Shown: piece by piece, positions 15,909-23,710 of the stretch | How the letters are laid out: every line of letters starts with the position of its first letter | Position numbering within the stretch: position 1 is the stretch's first letter | Assembly: GCF_001514115.1 (NCBI RefSeq) | Contig: NZ_KQ948463.1 | Location: forward strand, 62,001 to 126,000 | Length of the DNA stretch: 64,000 bases | Reading direction: 5' to 3' | Origin: Streptomyces olivochromogenes | GTDB lineage: Bacteria; Actinomycetota; Actinomycetes; Streptomycetales; Streptomycetaceae | Notes under the pieces: generated by a model | What the model saw: only the letters and a program-made list of their open reading frames with translations | What the model was told of the DNA's origin: nothing | The model's database searches: none | Program-made: the position numbers and the translations under genes

Positions 15909-16251
15909 GAGTGGCTCTCTTCTTCGTATCGTGGGTCGTTCTGATCAAGCCAGATCGTGTGCGGCGGCCCGGGCTCGTTCATGAGTTGTTCACGTGGAGT
16001 GAGGTCAGTACACCGCGCTGTCGTCCACCGGGGTCAGTCACCGAAACCATGAAGGAGTTGGCTGGCCAGGGCGGTCATCTTGTAGATTCGTATGAACGGA
16101 GGTCATCAGTAACCTCCTCGTTTTCCTAATGGAAACGACAGGAAACATCCAGCACACGCTGGGACCAGGGAGTACGGCTCGCGGATCCGCTCGCCCATTG
16201 CTCACCTTCAGATCCATCGTAGATTTCGAGACAAGAACGGCGGCGACGAGA
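15909..16251. promoter_or_regulatory. Divergent intergenic region of the xdh operon and PucR gene
   Basis: A 343-bp gap without a gene. It must hold both promoters and probably the PucR operator. On the plus strand TTGGCT (16058-16063), a 17-bp spacer and TGTAGA (16081-16086) resemble a weak sigma-70 promoter pointing at the PucR gene. I could not pick a confident promoter for the xdh side or a clear operator dyad. Confidence 0.4.
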
Positions 16252-17979
16252 ATGCGGCTGCGCGCACTGCTGGACACCGACGCGCTGGGCCTGCGGCTGC
16301 TCGGCGGCGAGGACGAGCTGGACCGCACCGTACGCGGTGTGATGACCACGGACCTCAAGGACCCCAGCCGCTACCTCTCCGGCGGCGAACTGGTCCTCAC
16401 CGGCCTGGCCTGGCGGCACGGCGCCGCGGACTCCGAGCCCTTCGTACGGATCCTGGCGGCCGCCGGGGTCGCGGCCCTCGCCGCCGGTGAGGCGGAGCTC
16501 GGCGACGTCCCGGAGGACCTCGTCCTGGCCTGCGTGCGGCACCGGCTGCCGCTGTTCGCCGTGCACGAGTCGGTGGCGTTCGCGACGATCACCGAGCATG
16601 TCGTACGACAGGTCTCGGGCGAGCGCGCCGGGGACCTCGCGGCCGTGGTGGACCGGCACCGGCGGATGATGACGTCCGGCCCGGCGGGCGGCGGCCCCGA
16701 CGTGGTCCTCGACCTGCTCGGCACCGACCTGGACCTGCGGGCCTGGGTGCTCTCCCCCACCGGCCGCCCCATCGCCGGTTCGAAGCTCGCCGGGGCCGCG
16801 CTGCCCGCCGACGTGTCCGCGAAGCTGGCCGCGGAACACCTCGCGGCGGCGCGCACCGGGCGACGCGGACCACACCGGGCGCTCGTGGGCACGACGACCT
16901 ACTCCCTCTTCCCGATCCGCTCCTCCGGGCGCTCCGCGGCCGCCTCCCGCGATGTGCGCGAGACCGTGCTCTCCGACTGGCTGCTCGCGGTCGAGGCGGA
17001 CGCCGGGGACTGGCCCGCGGAGCGGCTCGACCTGCTCCAGGGCGTCACCCAGCTGATCGCGGTCGAGCGGGACCGGCGGGACGCGGCGCGCACGGTACGG
17101 CGCCGGCTCGCGCAGGAGGTCCTCGAACTGGTGCAGACGGGGGCTGCCCCCGCGGAGATCGCGGCCCGGCTGCGCGTCGCCGCGCCGGTGCTGCTGCCCG
17201 GGCTCGGCGCCGCACCGCACTGGCAGGTGGTGGTGGCCCGCGTCGAGTGGGAAGAAGTGGGGGGCGGGCCCGCAGGGCCCTCGGTCGAGGGTGGTGGCGG
17301 GAGACGGGCGGGCGGGATCGAGGGCGGGCCGGTCACCCAGTCGCTCCTGGAGGAGATCCTCGTCGACCCGCTGACCAGCGGCCCCGAGCACTCCGACCGG
17401 ATCGCCGTCGCCCATACGGGTGAGGAGGCGATCGCGCTCGTACCTCTCCCGGCGGTCTCCGCGGAACACGACGGCTCCGAGTCGGGCATCCTCGCGGACA
17501 CCCTCCTGGAGGCCGTACGCGACCCGCTGTCGGCCGGCCTGAACGACGACGGGCGGCTCACGCTCGGCGTCAGCGCCGCCGTGCACTCGGCCGAGGGGCT
17601 GCGCGGCGCCCTGGAGGAGGCCCGGCACGCGCGCCGGGTCGCCGCCGCCCGCCCCGGCCGGGTCTGCGCGGCCGGACACCAGGAGCTGGCCTCGCACGTC
17701 CTCCTGCTGCCCTTCGTGCCGGACGACGTACGCCGCGCCTTCACCGCGCGCCTGCTCGACCCGCTCCGGGACTACGACCGCCGCCACCGCGCCGAACTCA
17801 TCCCCACCCTGGAGGCGTTCCTCGACTGCGACGGCTCCTGGACGCGCTGCGCCACGCGGCTCCACCTGCACGTCAACACACTGCGCTACCGGGTGGGCCG
17901 CATCGAGCAGTTGACGGGCCGGGACCTCTCCCGCCTCGAGGACAAGCTCGACTTCTTCCTCGCGTTGCGCATGAGCTGA
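16252..17979 (+). CDS. PucR-family transcriptional regulator
   Basis: A 575-residue regulator. The N-terminal PucR sensory domain spans about 1-125 (RALLDTDALGLRLLGG, then GGELVLTGLAWRHG). A GGDEF-like middle segment follows, and the C-terminal helix-turn-helix of the PucR type is at about 515-570 (CATRLHLHVNTLRYRVGRIE, then LTGRDLSRLEDKLDFFLALR). PucR senses purine-derived signals and activates purine-degradation genes; here it is divergent from the xdh operon, its likely target. A 20-residue Gly/Arg-rich insert (around 345-365) interrupts the middle domain. I chose ATG 16252 because the family begins at MRLRALL; an in-frame ATG at 16129 would add 41 poorly coding residues. Confidence 0.88.
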   Translation: MRLRALLDTDALGLRLLGGEDELDRTVRGVMTTDLKDPSRYLSGGELVLTGLAWRHGAADSEPFVRILAAAGVAALAAGEAELGDVPEDLVLACVRHRLPLFAVHESVAFATITEHVVRQVSGERAGDLAAVVDRHRRMMTSGPAGGGPDVVLDLLGTDLDLRAWVLSPTGRPIAGSKLAGAALPADVSAKLAAEHLAAARTGRRGPHRALVGTTTYSLFPIRSSGRSAAASRDVRETVLSDWLLAVEADAGDWPAERLDLLQGVTQLIAVERDRRDAARTVRRRLAQEVLELVQTGAAPAEIAARLRVAAPVLLPGLGAAPHWQVVVARVEWEEVGGGPAGPSVEGGGGRRAGGIEGGPVTQSLLEEILVDPLTSGPEHSDRIAVAHTGEEAIALVPLPAVSAEHDGSESGILADTLLEAVRDPLSAGLNDDGRLTLGVSAAVHSAEGLRGALEEARHARRVAAARPGRVCAAGHQELASHVLLLPFVPDDVRRAFTARLLDPLRDYDRRHRAELIPTLEAFLDCDGSWTRCATRLHLHVNTLRYRVGRIEQLTGRDLSRLEDKLDFFLALRMS

Positions 17980-18128
17980 GGTCACGGGTCCGTGCGGCGC
18001 GTGTCAGCAAGTGCCGCACCAGTCCCACGACTTTGTGAAATCCTTCACCCACCCCCTTGGCCGGGTACCGCGATCCGTGCTGAGATGCCACCACTCAACA
18101 GCTCAATGGCGTGCTCGGGGAGGGCAAC

Positions 18129-18902
18129 GTGGCGCATACCGCCATGTCTGGTTCCGGAACGAACGCAGGGGACGATCCACTCCAGACCGCGGTATGGCGG
18201 CTGCGCTCGCGCGCCTGCTGGGTCGACGCGGCCGCACTGCTCCAGCCCGGGACGGCGGGTCCCGCACTGCAGAGAGCCTCGCTCCTCGTCGAGCGGTGCC
18301 TGTACACCGAGCAGGGCTGGGCCGAGGCGGAGGACGCGCTGCGGACGGCGGAGGCGGTGGCCCAGAGCGACGACGAACGCGGGGCGGCGGCCTGTGAGCG
18401 CGGCCAGCTCGCGTACGCGGCCACACTGCTCGGGGTGCGCGACCGGGCGGACGAGGCGCGGGCCGCGCTCGGGCGGGCCGCCGCGCTGATCGCCCCGGGG
18501 GCGCCGGGGCGGGCGCTGCTGGACTTCCGGCGCGGGCTGCTCGCCGAGAACCTCGCGCAGTCGCCGCAGGCCGCGCGGGCCGCGTACCGGCGTGCCCACG
18601 CGGGCGCTGTCGCCCAGGGCGACCCGCTCCTGCTCTCCTTCACCTGGCGGCACCTCGCCGGACTCGCCCTGCGGGAAGGGGAGTTGGCGGAGGCCCGGCA
18701 CGGGTTCGGTGAATCCCTGCGGATTCGGGAGGAGTTGGGGTACTTGGTGGGCACGGCTCCGGCATTGGCCTCGCTCGCGGATGCCGAGACCGAGCCGGAG
18801 GCGACTCGATTGCGGGCGGAGGCGGGACGGTTGTTCCGGTTGCTCGGGGGTGTGCCGACGTGGCTGGCGCGGCAATTGACCCCGCCCGCCGCGACCGCTT
18901 GA
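18129..18902 (+). CDS. Tetratricopeptide-like repeat protein
   Basis: A 257-residue all-helical, alanine-rich protein. From residue 60 on, paired helices of about 34-40 residues follow each other (EQGWAEAEDALRTAEAVAQS; DEARAALGRAA; SPQAARAAYRRAHAGAVAQG; GELAEARHGFGESLRIREEL), the TPR pattern. TPR proteins bind partner peptides; the partner is unknown. GTG 18129 is preceded by GGGGAGGG and is clearly better than ATG 18111. No membrane span or signal peptide; cytosolic. It stands alone between PucR and a small membrane protein. Confidence 0.75.
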   Translation: MAHTAMSGSGTNAGDDPLQTAVWRLRSRACWVDAAALLQPGTAGPALQRASLLVERCLYTEQGWAEAEDALRTAEAVAQSDDERGAAACERGQLAYAATLLGVRDRADEARAALGRAAALIAPGAPGRALLDFRRGLLAENLAQSPQAARAAYRRAHAGAVAQGDPLLLSFTWRHLAGLALREGELAEARHGFGESLRIREELGYLVGTAPALASLADAETEPEATRLRAEAGRLFRLLGGVPTWLARQLTPPAATA

Positions 18903-18991
18903 GGTTGTGCGGAGGGAGCGGGTGAATCGTGGCTGGTCGCGCCCGCGCGGCGGAGCCGCATGTGTCACGGCCCCGCGTTCGCCGGACCGGG

Positions 18992-19291
18992 TCAGCTGCT
19001 CTGGACGTGCGCCAAGAGGTTGCGGGCGAAGTTCCCCACCGCGGTGCGCAGTTCGGGGTCGTGGGCGACGTAGACCACGACCCCGACGATGATGATCAGG
19101 ACCAGGAGGCCGCGCAGGCCGCCGCCCCGGGCGCCGGTGTGCGGCACGGGGCGGTGCGTGTGGGGTGCGCCGGTGTGACGGGCGTGGGCCCGGGCCATGT
19201 CGTGCGCCGCACGGTGGTGGCGTACGTGGTTCTGGTGGATCTGCTGGGCCTGCTGCGCTTGCTGCATCGCCTGCCAGGACGGGTCGGGCAT
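18992..19291 (-). CDS. Small single-pass membrane protein, His/Gln-rich N-terminus
   Basis: A 99-residue protein from ATG 19291 with GGGGAGAAG upstream. The first 60 residues are very rich in Gln, His, Ala and Arg (MQQAQQAQQIHQ, then HHRAAHDMARAHARH); one membrane span follows (GLRGLLVLIIIVGVVVYVA) and a short C-terminal helix. The histidines could bind metal or be unstructured. It is a typical Streptomyces orphan; no function can be assigned. Confidence 0.7.
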   Translation of the reverse strand: MPDPSWQAMQQAQQAQQIHQNHVRHHRAAHDMARAHARHTGAPHTHRPVPHTGARGGGLRGLLVLIIIVGVVVYVAHDPELRTAVGNFARNLLAHVQSS

Positions 19292-19423
19292 CGTCTTCTC
19301 CCCCGGTGTGCTGCTGGTACCGGGGGACACGCGTGCGGGGCCGTCCGGGTTCCCGGCGACGCGTCCTGTTGCCCGGCGTCCACGGAGCCGTGACGTCCGT
19401 CAGGGGAAGGGCACGTACCGGAC

Positions 19424-20302
19424 CTAGCTGTCGGCGAAGTGCTCTCGTACGAGGGACTGGACGGCCGGGAGGTCCTGGGCGGTCAGGGCGTCCAAAAGGG
19501 CGAGGTGCTCGGCGGCGTCGGCCATGAGGTCCGCGCGGCCGCGCGGGACGGGGCCGCCCACGAGGGGCCACTGGGCGCGGCGGTGCAGGTCGTCGGCGAT
19601 CTGCACGAGCTGGTCGTTGCCGGCGAGGGCGAGGATCGCGTGGTGGAAGGCGCGGTCGCACTCGGCGTAGGTGGCACGGCACCCCGCGGACGCGGCGCGC
19701 GCCGCCGCCTCGGCGAGCGGGCGCAGTTCGGCCCAGCGCGCGGCGGGCACCGTGCGGGCGAGGCGCAGCACCACCGGGACTTCGAGGAGGGCGCGGATCT
19801 CGGCGAGTTCGGCCAGCTCGCGCGTCCCGCGCCGGACGACCCGGAAACCCCGGTTCGGTACGACCTCGACGGCGCCTTCGAGGGCGAGCTGCTGCATCGC
19901 CTCGCGTACGGGTGTGGCGGACACCCCGAAGCGTTCGCCGAGCACGGGCGCCGAGTACACCTGGCCGGGGGCGAGCTCGCCCGCGACGAGGGCGCTGCGC
20001 AGGGCGTCGAGGATCTGCCCGCGGACCGAGGCCCGCTGGACCACGGGGCGCGCGGTCTCCACGGGGCGGCCCGTCTCCACAGGGCGCGCCGTCTCCACGC
20101 GGGGGTGCGGGATGGGCGGCTCGCTGTGGGTGTGCTCGCCACGGGCCCCGGAGGCGGACCGGGACTCGTCGGAGGCGACGCCCCGCTCCCGCTCGACGTC
20201 CGCCGCCCGCGCCTGTGCGGGCACCCGGACGGACGCCGTACGGATGTCCGGGGCCGCCGACCCGGTGGAACCGCGCGCGCCCAGCGAACCGGCCTGCTCC
20301 AC
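19424..20302 (-). CDS. GntR-family (FadR-type) transcriptional regulator
   Basis: A 292-residue regulator. Residues 85-155 form the GntR winged HTH (SVRGQILDALRSALVAGELA, then VLGERFGVSATPVREAMQQL); residues 165-290 form the helical FCD ligand domain (ATYAECDRAFHHAILALAGN). FadR-type GntR proteins respond to small carboxylates or sugars acids. The first 85 residues are a disordered tail with a short internal repeat (VETARPVETGRPVETARPV), unusual for the family, so the real start could be further in; no internal start has a better site. It is divergent from the FhuF-like gene, but the iron box between them does not look like its own operator. Confidence 0.85.
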   Translation of the reverse strand: MEQAGSLGARGSTGSAAPDIRTASVRVPAQARAADVERERGVASDESRSASGARGEHTHSEPPIPHPRVETARPVETGRPVETARPVVQRASVRGQILDALRSALVAGELAPGQVYSAPVLGERFGVSATPVREAMQQLALEGAVEVVPNRGFRVVRRGTRELAELAEIRALLEVPVVLRLARTVPAARWAELRPLAEAAARAASAGCRATYAECDRAFHHAILALAGNDQLVQIADDLHRRAQWPLVGGPVPRGRADLMADAAEHLALLDALTAQDLPAVQSLVREHFADS

Positions 20303-20413
20303 GGGGTCCTCCTCCGGGCTTGGTGGTACTTGGGGGTCATTGCGGCGGTTGTTACCCGTCCGTCAAGCACCATAGGCGCACATGGCCCCAGTTCAAACAT
20401 CCGATATTGAGGG

Positions 20414-20432
20414 TAAGGTAAGCCTAACCTTT
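20414..20432. promoter_or_regulatory. Iron box (DmdR/DtxR operator)
   Basis: The 19-bp stretch TAAGGTAAGCCTAACCTTT is a near-perfect palindrome around AGGTaAGcCTaACCT and matches the DtxR/DmdR iron-box consensus (TTAGGTTAGGCTCACCTAA type). It lies 26 bp before the FhuF-like gene, where a bound repressor would block transcription in iron-replete cells. Confidence 0.85.
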
Positions 20433-20458
20433 CAACGATCGTGAAGCGGGGTACCCGT

Positions 20459-21337
20459 ATGTCCGCTCCCGCCCTGGCCACAGGCGCCCCGGGCCTCGCC
20501 GACGGCCACCCCGCCCGCTCCGCCGTCACGGACGCGTACACCCGGCTGACCGAGGTCTTCCCGGAGCTGAGCGTGCGGGAACTGGGACACGGGGAAGCGG
20601 CCCCGCAGGGCGACGGCTGGGTCGGCGCCGCCGGGCTCGCGGCGGGCGGGGCGGACCTCGACACCTTCCTCGCCTGGGACGAGGCGCAGGTCATCAGGGA
20701 CTACGGGCAGCGGGCGCGCCCGGACGTGGTGGCGAGCTTCGGGCTGCACCGGTACGCCTGGCCGGCCTGTCTGCTGATCACCGTCCCGTGGTTCCTGCTG
20801 CGCCGGGTGCCCCGCCTCCCTGTGGAGCGCGTCACATTCCAGCGCACACTCGGCCGGATGGCGGTGCGGGTCGAGGAATTCGCCTGCCTGCCGGGCGACC
20901 CGGCGGCCCGGCTGCCCGGTGCCCGGGTCGTCCCGGACGAGGAGGCACTGCGGGCCGAGGTGCGGGCGGCGGCGGCCGAACACCTGGAGCCGGTCCTCGG
21001 CGGCTTCGGCCCGCGCATGCGACGCCGCGGCCGGGCCCTGTGGGGCATGGCGACCGACGAGGTCGTCGAGGGCCTCTGGTACGTCGCCGAACTGCTCGGC
21101 GAGGAGCGGCGCGCGCGACGCGAGCTCGAGCTGCTGCTGCCGGGGGCGACCCGGCCGTACGTCGGTTCCGCCGCGTTCCGGGAGCTGAGCGGCCCGAACG
21201 GGGAGTCCCTGCCCACCCGCGACCGGGCGAGCTGCTGCTTCTTCTACACCCTGAATCCCGAGGACACCTGCGTCAACTGCCCGCGCACCTGCGACACGGA
21301 CCGCATCGCCAAGTTGACGGCCACCGCGACGGATTGA
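20459..21337 (+). CDS. FhuF-like (2Fe-2S) ferric-siderophore reductase
   Basis: A 292-residue protein with the FhuF C-terminal cluster motif: RASCCFFYTLNPEDTCVNC, a C-C-x10-C-x2-C arrangement that binds an unusual 2Fe-2S centre. The N-terminal two thirds are helical, as in FhuF/IucA-IucC-associated reductases. The family reduces ferric iron in imported siderophores and releases it in the cytosol. The iron box just upstream supports induction by iron starvation. ATG 20459 is eight bases after GCGGGG; GTG 20441 would add six residues. No siderophore transport gene is next to it, so it probably serves systems encoded elsewhere. Confidence 0.85.
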   Translation: MSAPALATGAPGLADGHPARSAVTDAYTRLTEVFPELSVRELGHGEAAPQGDGWVGAAGLAAGGADLDTFLAWDEAQVIRDYGQRARPDVVASFGLHRYAWPACLLITVPWFLLRRVPRLPVERVTFQRTLGRMAVRVEEFACLPGDPAARLPGARVVPDEEALRAEVRAAAAEHLEPVLGGFGPRMRRRGRALWGMATDEVVEGLWYVAELLGEERRARRELELLLPGATRPYVGSAAFRELSGPNGESLPTRDRASCCFFYTLNPEDTCVNCPRTCDTDRIAKLTATATD

Positions 21338-21655
21338 GCGCCGGCACCGCCGTACGGACGGGCCTCCCGGGTGCTCTAAGATCAACTCCGATAGAGACTC
21401 CCGACGGGTGCCCGACAGATGACAGGCACTTCACAACTTCCTCACTTGTCGCAGGAACTTTCCGTAGAACCATCCGTACGGGTAATCTTATTCGCACTCA
21501 GCTCCCGTCCCTCGCGCGGCAGTTCGAGCAGAATGTCGCCCTGCGCATCCCCTTGCACTCTCTTGGCGGCCTCTTGCCCCGAAACCCCCTGAGGGTCGAC
21601 GGGCGTGGGCCAATATGGCGGGCGTTACGCCCTATCCCAATGCAAGGGACCCCAG
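21338..21655. other. Intergenic region upstream of the DUF2637 gene
   Basis: A 318-bp gap. It is less GC-rich than its surroundings (AACTTCCTCACTTGTCGCAG, then GGTAATCTTATTCGC), so it probably contains the promoter of the downstream gene, but I see no ORF, hairpin or recognisable operator. Confidence 0.5.
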
Positions 21656-22705
21656 ATGAGATTGACCGACATATCGCTGAACTGGCTGCTTCCGGGCGCC
21701 GTTTTGCTCCTGGGACTGCTGGCGGCGGTGGCGGTGCTCGCGCGCAGCAAGCGGTCCGGGGAGAACACGAGCAGCAGCAACGACGACTCGTGGGAGCGCA
21801 GCGAGGAGCGTCGCAGGCGTAAGGAAGCCGTCTACGGTACGGCCTCCTATGTGCTGCTCTTCTGCTGTGCCGCGGTCGCCGCGGCGCTCTCCTTCCACGG
21901 CCTCGTCGGCTTCGGCCAGCAGAACCTCGGACTCACCGACGGCTGGGAGTACCTCGTCCCGTTCGGTCTGGACGGCGCGGCCATGTTCTGCTCCGTCCTC
22001 GCCGTGCGCGAGGCCAGCCACGGTGACGCGGCGCTCGGCTCCCGGATACTCGTGTGGACCTTCGCCGGTGCCGCCGCCTGGTTCAACTGGGTGCACGCTC
22101 CGCGGGGTGTGGACCACTCGGGCGCTCCCCAGTTCTTCGCGGGCATGTCCCTGTCGGCCGCCGTGCTGTTCGACCGGGCGCTGAAGCAGACCCGCCGTGC
22201 CGCGCTGCGTGAGCAGGGCCTGGTTCCGCGTCCGCTGCCGCAGATCCGTATCGTCCGCTGGCTGCGCGCGCCCCGTGAGACGTACAGCGCCTGGTCGCTG
22301 ATGCTCCTGGAGAACGTCCGCACGCTGGACGAGGCGGTCGAGGAGGTCCGCGAGGACAAGCGCCAGAAGGAGCAGAACCGCCTGCGTCGGCGGAACGAGG
22401 AGCGGGTCGAGCGGGCGCACCTCAAGGCGCTCAGCCGCGGTCACCGGGGCCTGCCCGGCCGTGGTGGCGGCGGCGGTGGCCGGCAGCAGCTGGAGACGAC
22501 CGTGGAGCGTGCTCCCGCGCAGGCCACCGCGGAGCCTGCCATAGCGCCGGAGCTGCCCGTACGCTCACGGCCCTCCCTTCAGCCCGTCCGCAAGAGTGGT
22601 GACCCGATCACCGTCGATCTCACCGCGGAGGACGACACCATGGCCCTGCCGCGACTCGACTCCCTGGAGCGCAAGCTCAAGGACCTGGAGCAGCAGTTCG
22701 GCTGA
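21656..22705 (+). CDS. DUF2637 (SpdB-like) membrane protein
   Basis: A 349-residue protein from ATG 21656 with AAGGGA upstream. One span at about 8-28 and four more between 65 and 170 (TASYVLLFCCAAVAAALSFH, FGLDGAAMFCSVLAVR, ILVWTFAGAAAWFNWVHAP, FFAGMSLSAAVLFDRAL) define DUF2637, the domain of plasmid spread proteins SpdB and their chromosomal relatives in Streptomyces. After residue 180 the protein is cytosolic: a charged helix (DEAVEEVREDKRQKEQNRLR), a poly-Gly linker and a tail ending in a coiled coil. SpdB proteins assist TraB-dependent DNA spread across hyphal septa; the role of stand-alone chromosomal copies is not established. Confidence 0.8.
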   Translation: MRLTDISLNWLLPGAVLLLGLLAAVAVLARSKRSGENTSSSNDDSWERSEERRRRKEAVYGTASYVLLFCCAAVAAALSFHGLVGFGQQNLGLTDGWEYLVPFGLDGAAMFCSVLAVREASHGDAALGSRILVWTFAGAAAWFNWVHAPRGVDHSGAPQFFAGMSLSAAVLFDRALKQTRRAALREQGLVPRPLPQIRIVRWLRAPRETYSAWSLMLLENVRTLDEAVEEVREDKRQKEQNRLRRRNEERVERAHLKALSRGHRGLPGRGGGGGGRQQLETTVERAPAQATAEPAIAPELPVRSRPSLQPVRKSGDPITVDLTAEDDTMALPRLDSLERKLKDLEQQFG

Positions 22706-22717
22706 GACACCGGGGTG

Positions 22718-22740
22718 GTCCGGCCGTTGAACGGCCGGAC
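22718..22740. terminator. Bidirectional hairpin terminator
   Basis: GTCCGGCCG, loop TTGAA, CGGCCGGAC: a perfect 9-bp GC stem. It lies between the convergent DUF2637 and ATPase genes, 13 bp after the first stop. No U tract, as is usual in Streptomyces. Confidence 0.75.
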
Positions 22741-22769
22741 CCCGGACAGGAATCACGGCGGCGCGGTGA

Positions 22770-23267
22770 CTACACCGCGCCGCCGTCCAGTTCGAACCAG
22801 ACCGACTTGCCCACGCCGTGGGGGCGTACCCCCCAGGCGTCCGCGAGGGACTGGACCAGGACGAGGCCTCTGCCGTGCGTACCGTCGTCGGCGATCGGTA
22901 CCCGCAGTCTGGGCCTGCGTCCCACGAAGTCCCGTACCTCCACGTGGAGTCCGCGGGGTCCGACGGTGGCCGTCAGGACCGCGTCGTGGTCGGTGTGGAT
23001 GAGGGCGTTGGTGACGAGTTCGCTGGTCAGCAACTCGGCTATCTCGGACTTCTCCGGCTTCCCCCAGTGCCGTAAGAGTTCCCTCAGCGCTCTGCGGGCC
23101 TCTGGCACCGCCCGCAGATCGGCCCTGGCCAGCCGCCGCCTGAGCTGCGCGGCGGCCGGGTCCCTCGTGCCGTCGGTCGCTTCTTCCTCCACTGCCTGTG
23201 CCGAGGAGGCCCCGATGGCCACGGGACCGCCCCCTCGTACCTGCCTCTTCATGACCCCCGCCTGCAT
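22770..23267 (-). CDS. RsbW-like ATP-binding regulatory protein
   Basis: A 165-residue single-domain GHKL ATPase. The N box is in ELLTSELVTNALIHTDHDAV, the G1 region in VEVRDFVGRRPRLR, and the G2 region in DGTHGRGLVLVQSLADAWGV. Streptomyces has dozens of such proteins; those characterised act as anti-sigma or switch kinases for anti-anti-sigma factors, or with conservons. No sigma or anti-sigma partner gene is adjacent. I chose ATG 23267 (GGGG about 14 bases upstream); ATG 23252 and 23315 are in frame. It is convergent with the DUF2637 gene. Confidence 0.8.
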   Translation of the reverse strand: MQAGVMKRQVRGGGPVAIGASSAQAVEEEATDGTRDPAAAQLRRRLARADLRAVPEARRALRELLRHWGKPEKSEIAELLTSELVTNALIHTDHDAVLTATVGPRGLHVEVRDFVGRRPRLRVPIADDGTHGRGLVLVQSLADAWGVRPHGVGKSVWFELDGGAV

Positions 23268-23710
23268 GCCGATGTCGGGTTCCCCTCCTGATCGAACATG
23301 TTCACGGGAATCCATGCCCCATCGGGGACGCGGCAGTCATGTCGAATGGTCAACCACCAGCCAATCCCGAGCGGAAGCACGGCGTCGCGCCGAGGCGGTG
23401 GCTCGTGGGGCGCCTCAGCCCGTACGTCGGGGCTCTGCGGGGCCGGCCCGCGCGACGGCGATCCGCCCCGTGGAAAGCCCTGCTTGCCCTGCTCAACGCC
23501 TGTTGAGGCGCACGGCTGGGCCCCGGCGCACGGAGGCGGCGCGCCCGGCGGGACCGCACCACCCGGCGCCTCCCCTCCCGGGCGACGTGTTGACCGCGGG
23601 CGCTCGGTCCATCTACCGACACTCGGCTGCGGGTATGGCCGTACTCGACGGGGAGTCGGCACCGCGGTCCCCCACCCGCCGCGACGGCCGGGCCAGGAGA
23701 CGGTCGGCGG
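23268..23710. other. Intergenic region, no gene seen
   Basis: A 443-bp gap between the ATPase start and the pyruvate oxidase stop, both on the minus strand. The open frames over it have no start signals or recognisable protein features. It should include the promoter of the ATPase gene, in the less GC-rich stretch around 23330-23375. Confidence 0.5.

Noticed and set aside
21656-22705. Sign of an integrated conjugative plasmid (SpdB)
   Set aside because: No TraB, Rep or integrase next to the DUF2637 gene; chromosomal orphan copies are usual in Streptomyces.
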